Shown here: one piece after another, positions 8,415-17,502 of the stretch
How positions within the stretch are numbered: the first letter of the stretch is position 1
Layout of the letters: every line of letters begins with the position of its first letter
Assembly: GCA_017461775.1 (NCBI GenBank)
Contig: JAFTXD010000140.1
Location: 1 to 64,000, forward strand
DNA length: 64,000 nt
Reading direction: 5' to 3'
From: Lachnospiraceae bacterium
GTDB lineage: Bacteria > Bacillota > Clostridia > Lachnospirales > Lachnospiraceae
Program-made: the position numbers and the translations under genes
The notes under the pieces: generated by a model
What the model saw: only the letters and a program-made list of their open reading frames with translations
Told to the model about the DNA's origin: nothing
Database searches by the model: none

Positions 8415-9116
8415 TTAGTTATTACCCTGTCCGTAGTATGCATTCGCGCCATGCTTACGATAGTAGTGCTTATCCTGTAATTCCTGAGGAGCAGCCTCTA
8501 CACGAGGATTGATGGTTTCGGTACGGTACGCCATCTTAGCTACTTCCTCTAAAACTACTGCATTTTGTACAGCTTCCTTCGCATCCTTACCCCATGCAAA
8601 AGGTCCGTGATTCTTACAGAGAACTGCCGGAACTGCGGTAGGCTCCTTACAAAGATGAATAAATTCACTGACGATTAACTTTCCGGTATTCTGCTCGTAA
8701 GCTTCTTCAATTTCCATCTTAGTTAAACATCTTACACATGGAACCTCACCATAGATATAATCTGCATGAGTGGTTCCGTAGCAGGGAATACTTCTTCCTG
8801 CCTGGGCCCAGCTGGTAGCGTAAGAAGAATGAGTATGTACGATACCGCCGATTTCCTCAAATGCCTTGTAAAGCTCAATATGGGTTGCAGTGTCAGAGGA
8901 AGGATTGTACTTTCCTTCCACTCTGTTACCCTCTAAATCCACAACAACCATATCTTCGGGAGTCAGCTTATCGTATTCCACGCCACTTGGCTTGATTACG
9001 ATAAGTCCCTTTTCTCTATCAATAGCACTTACATTACCCCAAGTAAAGGTTACCAGACCATACTTAGGTAAATCCATATTTGCTTCATAAACCTTCTGTT
9101 TTAATTCTTCTAACAT
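8415..9116 (-). CDS. araD: L-ribulose-5-phosphate 4-epimerase
   Basis: A 233-residue class II aldolase-fold enzyme that turns L-ribulose 5-phosphate into D-xylulose 5-phosphate, the last arabinose-specific step. Zinc ligands are visible in [12 protein letters not shown] (about residues 95-106) and in the [10 protein letters not shown] segment (about 168-177). Substrate-loop residues TWGNVSAID lie near 25-33 and SSDT near 73-76. The length equals that of known AraD. It starts 11 bases after araB. Confidence 0.97.
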   Translation of the reverse strand: MLEELKQKVYEANMDLPKYGLVTFTWGNVSAIDREKGLIVIKPSGVEYDKLTPEDMVVVDLEGNRVEGKYNPSSDTATHIELYKAFEEIGGIVHTHSSYATSWAQAGRSIPCYGTTHADYIYGEVPCVRCLTKMEIEEAYEQNTGKLIVSEFIHLCKEPTAVPAVLCKNHGPFAWGKDAKEAVQNAVVLEEVAKMAYRTETINPRVEAAPQELQDKHYYRKHGANAYYGQGNN

Positions 9117-9127
9117 GATTACGCCTC

Positions 9128-10714
9128 CTATTTCCAGTTATCCACTGCGCCGTGTTCTGCTGCAAAGCAAGCCTTGTAGCTTTCAGTAAATGCATCAAAG
9201 CCTGCTACATCTGCTGCGTCCGGAGCGATGGTAGAACCGGTCTGTCCTGCAAATACCTTGTTATTTAAGTAATCACTTAAGGACTCATTCTCATCCTTGT
9301 TTACCATATACGCTGCAAGTACAGCCATACCCCAAGGACCGCCCTCACTTGCGGTATCCATAACGGTTACAGAAGTATTTAAGGCTGCTGCCAGGAGCTT
9401 CTGTCCTACCACAGGGGTCTTGAAGAGACCGCCGTGACCCATAATAGAATCTACCTTCACGCCTTCTTCCTTAATAAGGATATCGTTACCAATCTTAATG
9501 GTTGCCAGAGAAGATAAAATGTGGCTTCTCATAAAGTTTGCAAGGTTAAACTTTGCATCCGGCTTACGAACAAACAGCGGTCTACCCTCTGCAAAACCGG
9601 TAACCGGTTCGCCGGAGAAGTAGTTGAAGGAAACCAGTCCGCCACAATCAGCATCGCCTTCTAAAGCCTTACGGTAAAGAGTACCGTATAAATCGTTCAT
9701 ATCCACGCTCATACCAAAGGTATCCGCGAACTCCTTGAATAAGTTCACCCAAGCATTTAAGTCGGAGGTACAGTTGTTACAGTGTACCATAGCTACCGGC
9801 TTCCCGTCCGGAGTAGTAACCATATCGATTTCCTCATGAACACCCTTAAGTTCCTTCTCGGTAACAATCATGGAGAAGATGGAGGTTCCTGCGGAAACAT
9901 TACCGGTTCCTACTGCTACAGCATTGGTAGCGGTCATACCGGTACCTGCGTCACCCTCAGGAGGAGCAAGAGGAATACCTGCCTCTAATTTACCGGATAC
10001 GTCAAGAAGCTTTGCACCCTCTGCGGTAAGTGTACCAGCTGCCTCACCTGCATTTAAGCACTTCGGAAGGATGTCTGCCAGCTTCCAGCCAAAGCCCTCC
10101 CCTGCCACTAATTCATCAAAGGTAGCAATCATCTTGCTATCATAATTATTCTGCGCAGAATCAATCGGGAACATACCGGAAGCATCGCCGATACCAAGTA
10201 CCTTTTCTCCGGTCAGCTTGTAGTGGATATATCCTGCAAGAGTGGTAAAGAATGCAACATCTTTTACGTGCTCTTCTTTATTTAAGATTGCCTGATAGAG
10301 ATGTGAAATGCTCCATCTCTGAGGAATGTTAAAGCCAAGCTTCTCTGTTAAAACCGCGCTGGACTGTGCAGTAATGGTATTTCTCCAGGTACGGAAAGGA
10401 ACGAGGAGCTCATCATTCTTATCAAACGCAAGATAGCCGTGCATCATTGCAGAGAAACCGATTGCAGAAAGCTTGGTAATCTCCACATCATATTTTGCCT
10501 TAACGTCTGCTGCAAGGCTTGCATAACAATCCTGAAGTCCGCCCCAGATATCATCTAAAGTGTAGGTCCAGATACCATCTACCAGACGGTTCTCCCAGTC
10601 ATGGGTTCCGAGAGCTAAGGTCTCATGCTTCTCATTGATTAACACTGCCTTGATTCTTGTAGAGCCAAACTCAATACCAAGGGCAGCCTTACCATTTAAA
10701 ATTGTGTTCTTCAT
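9128..10714 (-). CDS. araB: L-ribulokinase (FGGY family)
   Basis: A 528-residue sugar kinase. The opening [16 protein letters not shown] (residues 11-26) is the phosphate-1 motif of the FGGY fold. [10 protein letters not shown] (about 177-186) and [12 protein letters not shown] (about 273-284) are conserved in this kinase group, and the C-terminal [11 protein letters not shown] completes the ATP-binding half. Phosphorylation of L-ribulose is inferred from its place between araA and araD; the protein is of the type found in Firmicutes and Bacteroides rather than the E. coli AraB type. Confidence 0.93.
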   Translation of the reverse strand: MKNTILNGKAALGIEFGSTRIKAVLINEKHETLALGTHDWENRLVDGIWTYTLDDIWGGLQDCYASLAADVKAKYDVEITKLSAIGFSAMMHGYLAFDKNDELLVPFRTWRNTITAQSSAVLTEKLGFNIPQRWSISHLYQAILNKEEHVKDVAFFTTLAGYIHYKLTGEKVLGIGDASGMFPIDSAQNNYDSKMIATFDELVAGEGFGWKLADILPKCLNAGEAAGTLTAEGAKLLDVSGKLEAGIPLAPPEGDAGTGMTATNAVAVGTGNVSAGTSIFSMIVTEKELKGVHEEIDMVTTPDGKPVAMVHCNNCTSDLNAWVNLFKEFADTFGMSVDMNDLYGTLYRKALEGDADCGGLVSFNYFSGEPVTGFAEGRPLFVRKPDAKFNLANFMRSHILSSLATIKIGNDILIKEEGVKVDSIMGHGGLFKTPVVGQKLLAAALNTSVTVMDTASEGGPWGMAVLAAYMVNKDENESLSDYLNNKVFAGQTGSTIAPDAADVAGFDAFTESYKACFAAEHGAVDNWK

Positions 10715-10733
10715 ATAAAATCTCCTTTATGCC

Positions 10734-12230
10734 TTAACGATAGTACACAGAGTTCCACTTAAGCTCGTTCTTGAATGCACGAAGGTCGGTGTTCTTGTCG
10801 ATAACTACGCTTTCGATGCCCATTGCATCTGCCCAGTCAACCATCTGCTCTACAGAAAGGTCGTAAGAGAATGCGGTATGATGAGCACCACCTGCCATAA
10901 TCCATGCAGCAGCGCCGATTTCCAGGTTCGGCTGAGGAGTCCAGAATGCAGTAGCTACAGGAAGCTTTGGCATTTCCTCCTCACACTTCTTACAATCCAC
11001 TGCATTTACAAGGAGACGGAAACGGTTACCCATATCTACTAAGGAGGTAGCTACACCAGGGCCGGTCTTAGAGGTAAATACAAGTCTTGCAGGATCTTCT
11101 CTGTTACCCATGGATAAAGGATTCACCTTGATTCCGATAGGACCGTCAGAGATCGTAGGACATACCTCTAACATATGAGCCTGTAAGATACCTTCCTTGC
11201 CCGGAACGAAGTTGTAGGTGTAATCCTCCATGAAAGAGGTACCCTTCGCATCCTTCATACCAGCGGTCATAATCTTCATTAAACGAACCATGGCAGCGGT
11301 CTTCCAGTCACCTTCGCCACCGAAACCGTAGCCCTTCTCCATAAGTCTCTGGATTGCCAGACCAGGAAGCTGCTTTAAGCCGCCCAGCATACCAAAGTGG
11401 GTAACGATTGCATGATAATCGCCATCCTCAAGGAACTTCTCAAGACCGATTTCAATCTGTGCCTGTACTGCAACATGCTTCTTGAATTCTGCGGCATCTC
11501 TTCCCTCAAGAAGGATTTCATACTTGCTGTAATATTCATCAACCAGTGCATTTACGTCGCCTTCAGAAACAGCGTTTACGTAATCCACTGCGTCATTTAC
11601 ATTGTAGTGGTCGATTTCCCAGCCAAACTTAATCTGTGCTTCTACCTTATCACCTTCGGTAACTGCAACATTGTTCATATTGTCACCGATACGGCATACA
11701 CGGATGTGAGAAGACTCCATAACCCCAACAGCGGTTCTCATCCAGGAAGCCAGCTTATCCTGTACTCCTGCATTAGCCCAGTGACCAACGATAATCTTTC
11801 TCTCGATACCCATACGGCTTACGATGTGACCGTATTCTCTGTCACCATGTGCAGACTGGTTCTCGTTCATAAAATCCATGTCGATGGAATCGTAAGGAAT
11901 TTCCTCATTGAACTGAGTATGTAAATGGCAAAGAGGTTTCTTATACTCCTGAAGACCGATAATCCACATCTTTGCAGGAGAGAAGGTGTGCATCCAGGTG
12001 ATAACGCCGGCACAGTTCTCATCATTGTTTGCCATGTTGAAGGTTTTACGGATGGAAGCCTGGTCAATTAAAGTAGGCTTTAATACGATTTCGTAAGGGA
12101 ACTTACCGGTAGCATTTAATGCCTCTACAATCTTTGCAGAGTGGTCTGCCACCTTACGAAGACACTCATCTCCGTATAAGTCCTGTGATCCGGTACAAAA
12201 CCAGAACTGATAATTCTTTGTTGCTTTCAT
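10734..12230 (-). CDS. araA: L-arabinose isomerase
   Basis: A 498-residue enzyme that converts L-arabinose to L-ribulose with Mn2+. The opening YQFWFCTGSQDLYG is diagnostic. Likely metal ligands lie in GEGDWKTAA (Glu, about residue 312), in the SFMEDYTYNF segment (Glu, about 338) and in histidines near residues 355 and 455. The start at 12230 (MKATKNYQFW) is chosen over an ATG 63 bases upstream, because the homologous N terminus begins there and the upstream stretch lies in the araR 3' end. It starts 13 bases after the araR stop. Confidence 0.97.
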   Translation of the reverse strand: MKATKNYQFWFCTGSQDLYGDECLRKVADHSAKIVEALNATGKFPYEIVLKPTLIDQASIRKTFNMANNDENCAGVITWMHTFSPAKMWIIGLQEYKKPLCHLHTQFNEEIPYDSIDMDFMNENQSAHGDREYGHIVSRMGIERKIIVGHWANAGVQDKLASWMRTAVGVMESSHIRVCRIGDNMNNVAVTEGDKVEAQIKFGWEIDHYNVNDAVDYVNAVSEGDVNALVDEYYSKYEILLEGRDAAEFKKHVAVQAQIEIGLEKFLEDGDYHAIVTHFGMLGGLKQLPGLAIQRLMEKGYGFGGEGDWKTAAMVRLMKIMTAGMKDAKGTSFMEDYTYNFVPGKEGILQAHMLEVCPTISDGPIGIKVNPLSMGNREDPARLVFTSKTGPGVATSLVDMGNRFRLLVNAVDCKKCEEEMPKLPVATAFWTPQPNLEIGAAAWIMAGGAHHTAFSYDLSVEQMVDWADAMGIESVVIDKNTDLRAFKNELKWNSVYYR

Positions 12231-12243
12231 GTTGAAAATCCTC

Positions 12244-13329
12244 CTATTTTTTAATATCTCTGACTGTATCTCTTTCCACCACACGGGTGTCAAATTCGTA
12301 GGTCACATCTGCTCTGTGATCTGCAATGAGCTTAAGCAGGTTCTCCGCTGCCTTCTCTCCCAGACTTTCCTTGGGATGGGGCAGGGAGGTAATCTGGATG
12401 TTATTCATCCGGGCAAGATCCGAATCATCAATACTGATGATGGACATCTGGTCGGGTACCTTAATACCCCGCTGAGACAGAAGCTTAATCAGCTGGAACG
12501 CCACCTGGTCGTTATAACACAGAAGAGCCGTGCAGTCCTGTATGCGGCTCAGAATCTTCTCCATACACAGGGAAAGCTGCTTAAAATCATCCGTATCAAT
12601 CCACACCATGGCAGAATCGGAAATAGGCAGTCCCGCCTTTTCCATGGCCTTCAGATAACCGAGGTAACGAAGCCTCCCCTGACCATCATCCAGCTTCATA
12701 ATGGTACCAATCTTCCGGTGTCCCTTCTCCAGCAGATAATTCACCGCCTTTTTCGCCGCCTCCACATCGTTTAAGGATACGTGATGAGCATTTAACTCCG
12801 GATAAAAGGTGTTGATAAAAATCATGGGGATACGTTTATCCTGTAGCTTTTTGTACAGAGAAATATTGGGACTTGGAAGTCCACTCTTGGTTCCCTCCAC
12901 AATCACTCCGGCCACATCATCACGATTAATCAAATCCTCCAGCACCACCCGTTCTCTGGAAGTTGTATTGTCCGTAAAGGAAATCTGTACGGAATAGCCC
13001 TTGTCAAACAATACCTTTTCAATTCCCTGTATAGTCTTGGGGAAAATGTAGCTATCCACATAGGTGGTCACTACCGCGATACGGTTTCGCTGCTCTAAGT
13101 TATTTGCTCTGGTGTCGCACACATAGGTTCCACTTCCCTTCACCGTGGATAAAAGACCATCCTCCACCAAAAGGGCTATTGCATGACGAACTGTCTGTCT
13201 GCTGTACCCAAACATGGTGGTAAGCTCATTCTCCGAATACAGCTTATCTCCGGGCTGGAGATTACCGTTTTCAATATTCAGTTTAATGTAATCTACCAAT
13301 TCCTGGTACTTGGGTACTTTCTCGCTCAT
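12244..13329 (-). CDS. araR: Arabinose operon repressor, GntR-type DNA-binding plus LacI-type sensor domain
   Basis: A 361-residue regulator. Residues 1-70 form a GntR winged helix (YSENELTTMFGYSRQTVRHAI). From about residue 80 a periplasmic-binding-like sensor follows (RIAVVTTYVDSYIFPKTIQGI, with DQVAFQLIKLL later). This fusion is the AraR architecture of Firmicutes, where L-arabinose releases the repressor from DNA. The start at 13329 (MSEKVPKYQ) is preferred; an in-frame open stretch reaches 13416. It is the first gene of the ara operon, so it probably controls itself. Confidence 0.93.
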   Translation of the reverse strand: MSEKVPKYQELVDYIKLNIENGNLQPGDKLYSENELTTMFGYSRQTVRHAIALLVEDGLLSTVKGSGTYVCDTRANNLEQRNRIAVVTTYVDSYIFPKTIQGIEKVLFDKGYSVQISFTDNTTSRERVVLEDLINRDDVAGVIVEGTKSGLPSPNISLYKKLQDKRIPMIFINTFYPELNAHHVSLNDVEAAKKAVNYLLEKGHRKIGTIMKLDDGQGRLRYLGYLKAMEKAGLPISDSAMVWIDTDDFKQLSLCMEKILSRIQDCTALLCYNDQVAFQLIKLLSQRGIKVPDQMSIISIDDSDLARMNNIQITSLPHPKESLGEKAAENLLKLIADHRADVTYEFDTRVVERDTVRDIKK

Positions 13330-13372
13330 GCTTTCAGTATAGACATCTTGTTCGGTTTCGTCAATACATCTT

Positions 13373-13416
13373 TTGTACTTTTTATGTACAAGTTTGTTAA
13401 GTTGTATCAAATACAT
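13373..13416. promoter_or_regulatory. Candidate AraR operators upstream of araR
   Basis: Two inverted repeats lie here: TTGTAC-N7-GTACAA (13373-13391) and TTGTATCAAATACAT (13402-13416, one mismatch). The half-sites resemble the TTGTAC/GTACAA halves of known AraR boxes, but the first has a longer spacer than the Bacillus consensus. They lie 44-87 bases upstream of the araR ATG and about 90-130 bases upstream of the divergent DUF885 gene. Function is inferred from sequence and position only. Confidence 0.45.
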
Positions 13417-13504
13417 CTTATTTTTGAAACAATATATACTTTTTCTGCATCTTTTACGCTTTCCCCCACATATACATTACAAAAACCATGGAGTCGCTTT
13501 CTAC

Positions 13505-15316
13505 ATGAAAAAAACCAAGCATTCTCTACTCCCAGCTGTCCTGACCACCCTTACCATACTGACCCTTTTCAGCGGTTGCGGCAGCACCGATGACCACTTT
13601 GCAGATGTGGGCAGAGCCCTGTTTGCCGAAGAAATGAGCACCGATACCTTAAGTCTCCACTACACCCTGGCCTCTCCCGGCAAATATGGACTTGCCACGG
13701 ACCAGGTATCCCTGCCCCTTTACGATAAAGGAGCCTCCAAAAGGCACAACGATACCTTAACCGAATACCGGGATACCCTTTCTGCCATGACCCCGGAGGA
13801 GCTTTCCCCGGAAAACGAAACTCTCCGAAAGCTCCTTGTCAGCGGTCTGACAGACGCTATCCAGGTCAACAGCTTCTCCTACTACGAGGAGCCCTTTTCT
13901 CCCTCCTCCGGCGTACATACCCAGCTCCTGATTCTTCTTGCCGAATACCGGTTGCAGCACAAACAGGATGTGGAGGAATACTTATCCCTGCTGGAAATCG
14001 TTCCGGATTACTTAGACTCTCTTCTGACCTACGAACAGGAAAAGGCCAGAGCGGGCCTGTTCATGTCCATAGAAAGTCTGCAGGAGGTGCTGAAGGGCTG
14101 CGAAAGCTGTCTGACGGAAGACTCCATCTGTGCGGGTGAGCATTTTTTGCAACAGACCTTTTCCGAACGTCTTGGAAGCCTCCAGACCACCGGCGATTTA
14201 AGCAGTAAGGAAGCAGCAGCATACATAGAAAAGCACACAGAAATCCTCCTTAACCAGATGCTCCCCGCCTATCAGGCTCTCCGGGAGGGTCTTTGGGAGC
14301 TGCGGGAATACTGCTGCCCGGTGGAAGGACTCTGCCACAAACCGGAGGGCAGGGCCTATTACGAGGCCCTGCTAAAGAGCCAGACCGGCTCTGGCCGCAG
14401 CGTAGAGGATATCCGCAGTCTTCTCACAAGACAGATTGATGAGCAGTACGATGCCTTGATTTACACTCTCCGTAACAAAAATGTGCAGGAGCTTCTTAGA
14501 GAAACCCAAGGTCCCTTGACCACGGATTTCCCCCTGACCCAGCCCATGGATATTCTGCAAGACCTACAGACCCGTATGGAAGAGGACTTCCCACCACTAC
14601 AGACTACCGTGGGACTACAGGTAAAGAATGTGTCCGATGCGCTCACAGAGCATACTGCCCCCGCCTTTTACCTGACTCCACCCCTGGATGATTACAAAAA
14701 CAATGTCATCTACATCAATAAAAAACTCACTGCCACCGGTCTGGAGCTGTACACTACTCTGGCTCATGAGGGCTTTCCCGGACACCTGTACCAGACCACC
14801 TACGACAGCTATCATATGGAGCAGCAGGAAAACGGTTACTTAAAGTCCCTGCTCTGGTACGGCGGCTTCTTAGAGGGCTGGGCACTCTACACCGAATTCA
14901 TGGCTTATGATTATGCTACGGATTTACTGGAGGAAAGCGGCTACGAAGATGCCGCCACCATAGCTCAAGCCGAAAAATACCAGCGCAGCCTGCTTCTGGC
15001 AGTATATGGTCTTTTGGATATTATAATTCACTACGACGGTGCCACAGAGGTGGAGGTCTATCACCAGCTGGAGAAATACGGAATCACGGACAAGGAAACT
15101 GTGGCTGCCATCTACCGCTACATCGTAGAGGAACCCACCAATTATCTGAAATACTATGCCGGTTATCTGGAAATTCTGGAACTAAAAAAGCAGGCCCTCA
15201 CGGTCTGGGGAGACGACTACAGCGACCTCTCCTTCCATAAGTTCCTGCTGGATAATGGACCGGCAGATTTTGACACCCTACTGTCCATTCTTGATATTCA
15301 TAAAGTACCCATGTAA
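13505..15316 (+). CDS. DUF885 family lipoprotein (probable zinc metallopeptidase)
   Basis: A 603-residue secreted protein. The N terminus is a lipoprotein signal peptide: MKKTKH, a hydrophobic stretch and the lipobox LFSGC near residues 21-25, so it should be anchored outside the membrane. The DUF885 signature HEGFPGH (about residues 421-427) gives the two histidines of a metallopeptidase-like active site, and a glutamate-rich helix follows (EGWALYTEF, about 458-466). The ATG at 13505 is chosen because the signal peptide starts there. The 3' end overlaps the convergent fabT-like gene by 39 bases. The substrate is unknown. Confidence 0.88.
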   Translation: MKKTKHSLLPAVLTTLTILTLFSGCGSTDDHFADVGRALFAEEMSTDTLSLHYTLASPGKYGLATDQVSLPLYDKGASKRHNDTLTEYRDTLSAMTPEELSPENETLRKLLVSGLTDAIQVNSFSYYEEPFSPSSGVHTQLLILLAEYRLQHKQDVEEYLSLLEIVPDYLDSLLTYEQEKARAGLFMSIESLQEVLKGCESCLTEDSICAGEHFLQQTFSERLGSLQTTGDLSSKEAAAYIEKHTEILLNQMLPAYQALREGLWELREYCCPVEGLCHKPEGRAYYEALLKSQTGSGRSVEDIRSLLTRQIDEQYDALIYTLRNKNVQELLRETQGPLTTDFPLTQPMDILQDLQTRMEEDFPPLQTTVGLQVKNVSDALTEHTAPAFYLTPPLDDYKNNVIYINKKLTATGLELYTTLAHEGFPGHLYQTTYDSYHMEQQENGYLKSLLWYGGFLEGWALYTEFMAYDYATDLLEESGYEDAATIAQAEKYQRSLLLAVYGLLDIIIHYDGATEVEVYHQLEKYGITDKETVAAIYRYIVEEPTNYLKYYAGYLEILELKKQALTVWGDDYSDLSFHKFLLDNGPADFDTLLSILDIHKVPM

Positions 15317-15724
15317 ATTGGTTAAAGCTTTTCCCAGTACTTCCAGTTCCTCATCACTAAGGCGTTCCTCAATGGCATCTATCATGCTATTGTGGAAGCC
15401 TGCGTGCTGGGCATGGGCCTGCTTGCCCTTTTCCGACAGCGAGACCAGCACCACTCGTCGGTCCTCCTCGCTACGCACTCTCTCCACATACCCCTTCTTC
15501 ACCAGACCATTCACAGAAATGGTCAGCGTTCCGGTAGTAATAGATAAGCTCTTTGCAACCGTGGACATATTCTTTGCCTCACCGGTTCCAATCGCCTCTA
15601 TCACATGCATATCATTCGTGGTCAGATCTTTGAACTGACTCTGCTTAATGGCTCGTTCTTCAATTGTGATTATCTCACGAAAAAGCTTTACCAGCACTTC
15701 GTTTAGTGTGGTTCTAATATTCAC
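15278..15724 (-). CDS. fabT: FabT-like MarR family regulator of fatty acid synthesis
   Basis: A 148-residue winged-helix protein. The segments FKDLTTNDMHVIEAIG, GTLTISVNGLVKKGYVERVR and SEEDRRVV match the pattern I know for streptococcal FabT, which represses fab genes when loaded with acyl-ACP. The start is a GTG at 15724 preceded by GGAGG at 7 bases. The first bases overlap the stop of the upstream nuclease gene (GTGA). Matching TTTGA-N3-TCAAA sites occur in the fab operon of this window. The assignment is strong by sequence pattern, but it lies outside the fab operon. Confidence 0.8.
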   Translation of the reverse strand: MNIRTTLNEVLVKLFREIITIEERAIKQSQFKDLTTNDMHVIEAIGTGEAKNMSTVAKSLSITTGTLTISVNGLVKKGYVERVRSEEDRRVVLVSLSEKGKQAHAQHAGFHNSMIDAIEERLSDEELEVLGKALTNLHGYFMNIKNGQ

Positions 15725-16173
15725 GCCTCTTCCTCCATCATACGCTCTAAATACCCGCGGTCCCACAAAAGAATTTTCAGCTTCTTCGCCGCATCCACTG
15801 CCGGCGAGGTAAAATACTGGTTGGTCATCACAGCTCCAACCATTCTGTCATAATAATCTCTGCCTGCGTAGGCCTCCTGAATAGCCGACACTCCCACAGG
15901 CGTGGCATAGCACTTACACTGAATGGCATAGGTTACACCATCCTTCTCTGCCAAAATGTCGATGCCGTAGTCACCGCTTCCCTTGGTTACCTCCACCTCC
16001 AAAAAGCCCCTGCGCCTTAGAAGCTCCGCACAAAACCGCTCAAAATCCCGGCCCTCCATCAGATCGATATCCGCCGGATAACGCTTTTTTGCCTTGTGCA
16101 GAAACAGCACCGCCACCAATAAAATCAATATAAAAACTGCAATCACAATGATAATCTGAACTTCAAAACTCAT
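15721..16173 (-). CDS. Membrane-anchored Mrr-like restriction endonuclease domain protein
   Basis: A 150-residue protein. Residues 5-27 form one hydrophobic helix (IIIVIAVFILILLVAVLFL), followed by a PD-(D/E)XK nuclease fold of the Mrr_cat kind: FERFCAELLRRRGF, then GDYGIDILAEKDG and the catalytic AIQCK (about residues 90-94). Such small membrane-anchored Mrr domains are common in Firmicutes and have no settled role; DNA cleavage or repair is assumed from the fold. Its stop codon overlaps the fabT-like start, so the two are one transcription unit. Confidence 0.87.
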   Translation of the reverse strand: MSFEVQIIIVIAVFILILLVAVLFLHKAKKRYPADIDLMEGRDFERFCAELLRRRGFLEVEVTKGSGDYGIDILAEKDGVTYAIQCKCYATPVGVSAIQEAYAGRDYYDRMVGAVMTNQYFTSPAVDAAKKLKILLWDRGYLERMMEEEA

Positions 16174-16273
16174 ATCATTATTTTACCACATTCCACGTTC
16201 TTTTTTCCACTGACAACTTGATTTTTTAAAGTTACTGCCCTATACTTCCTTTAGCAAACCAAAGGAGAAGCAT

Positions 16274-17221
16274 ATGGAACAATTATACTTTAGTCTAAAC
16301 GCTACCGTCCCCATCTTTCTGGTAATGGTTATCGGCTATTTTCTCAGGCAGATAAAGATGCTGGACGAACCCTTTATAAAAACCCTGAACACCTTTAATT
16401 TCAAGGTCACACTTCCCTTTCTGGTGTTCAAGGACATTGCCCAGTCGGATTTCTACGCTGTCTGGGATACCGGGTATGTATGCTTTTGTTTTTTCGTGAC
16501 CCTGTTTTGTATCCTTACTGTCTGGGTACTGGCACACCTCTTCATGAAGGACAAAAGTATCCTTGGAGAATTTGTGCAAGGCTCCTACCGAGGCAGTGCC
16601 GCCGTCATGGGGCTTGCCTTTATCCAGAATATTTACGGCAACTCCGGTATGGCACCGCTGATGATTATCGGCACTGTGCCTCTTTACAATGTGGCAGCCG
16701 TATTTATTCTGTCCTTAACCGGTCCGGAAGCTAAAGGTCTTACAAAGTCCTCTTTAAAAAAGACCTTTGTGGATGCCCTGAAAAATCCCATTGTCATTGG
16801 CATTTTCCTCGGCATGGCAGCATCCCTTTTACGGATTCCTTTCCCAGCCATGATTACCAAGACCATCGGGAACATCGGTCAGCTGGCCTCACCCCTTGCT
16901 CTGATTGCATTAGGTGCAGGTTTTGAAGGAAAGAAAGCAATCAAACAGCTCACACCCACCATCCTTGGCAGCTGTATCAAGCTGGTGATTCCGGCCGCCA
17001 TCTTCCTGCCTCTGGCCATTCACATGGGCTTTTGCAACGAGATGCTGGTAGCACTCCTTGTGATGCTGGGCGCTCCCACCACTCCAAGCTGCTACGTCAT
17101 GGCAAAGAGCATGGGACACGAGGGTGTACTGACCTCTTCTTTAGTGGTTGCCACCACCTTCCTAAGCTCGGTGACACTGACTATATTTTTATTTATCTTT
17201 AAAACACTGGGCTATATCTAA
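16274..17221 (+). CDS. AEC (auxin efflux carrier) family transporter
   Basis: A 315-residue protein with about ten hydrophobic helices. The N-terminal segment (VPIFLVMVIGYFLRQ) and the second-half repeat (PLALIALGAGF, about residues 210-220) are typical of AEC permeases, which export or import small organic acids such as malate in bacteria. The ribosome binding site AGGAG is 6 bases from the ATG. It stands alone on the plus strand and is followed by a terminator. The substrate is unknown. Confidence 0.9.
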   Translation: MEQLYFSLNATVPIFLVMVIGYFLRQIKMLDEPFIKTLNTFNFKVTLPFLVFKDIAQSDFYAVWDTGYVCFCFFVTLFCILTVWVLAHLFMKDKSILGEFVQGSYRGSAAVMGLAFIQNIYGNSGMAPLMIIGTVPLYNVAAVFILSLTGPEAKGLTKSSLKKTFVDALKNPIVIGIFLGMAASLLRIPFPAMITKTIGNIGQLASPLALIALGAGFEGKKAIKQLTPTILGSCIKLVIPAAIFLPLAIHMGFCNEMLVALLVMLGAPTTPSCYVMAKSMGHEGVLTSSLVVATTFLSSVTLTIFLFIFKTLGYI

Positions 17222-17238
17222 TACCCTCCGAAAATTTA

Positions 17239-17280
17239 AAAAGGGTGTGTTTGCACAATGCAGACACACCCTTTCATTTC
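17239..17280 (+). terminator. Intrinsic terminator after the AEC transporter gene
   Basis: A 15-base-pair stem, AAAGGGTGTGTTTGC (17240-17254) with GCAGACACACCCTTT (17260-17274), closes a five-base loop and is followed by CATTTCC. The A-run on the left side lets it work for the minus strand as well, where it would end the transcript of the small membrane peptide and fab operon. Confidence 0.8.
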
Positions 17281-17286
17281 CTCATT

Positions 17287-17397
17287 TTATGGCTCATCCG
17301 TTGGAATATTGGAGCTTGATACAGCAGATACCACCGCTACAATCACTGCCACAATAATCACCAACAAACCACCGCCCATTAATAATAACATTCCCAT
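17287..17397 (-). CDS. 36-residue single-pass membrane peptide
   Basis: The minus-strand reading frame encodes MGMLLLMGGG, a run of about 18 hydrophobic residues, and the tail SSSNIPTDEP. A strong ribosome binding site (GGGAGG) lies 7-8 bases upstream of the ATG. It follows the carboxyltransferase gene by 105 bases in the same direction and precedes the terminator. It is unlike any family I recognise. It is too short to be the gamma subunit of a sodium-pump decarboxylase, although that is the position where such a subunit is sometimes found. The coding call rests on the binding site and the clean membrane-helix composition. Confidence 0.55.
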   Translation of the reverse strand: MGMLLLMGGGLLVIIVAVIVAVVSAVSSSNIPTDEP

Positions 17398-17502
17398 GGA
17401 TTTATCCTCCCAAAATTAATACCTTTTCTCTGTATCAGTGTACCATATATTCGGTATTTGATACAAGTATTAACTTTTTTCGAAAGGCCTCTGCAATTTT
17501 CT

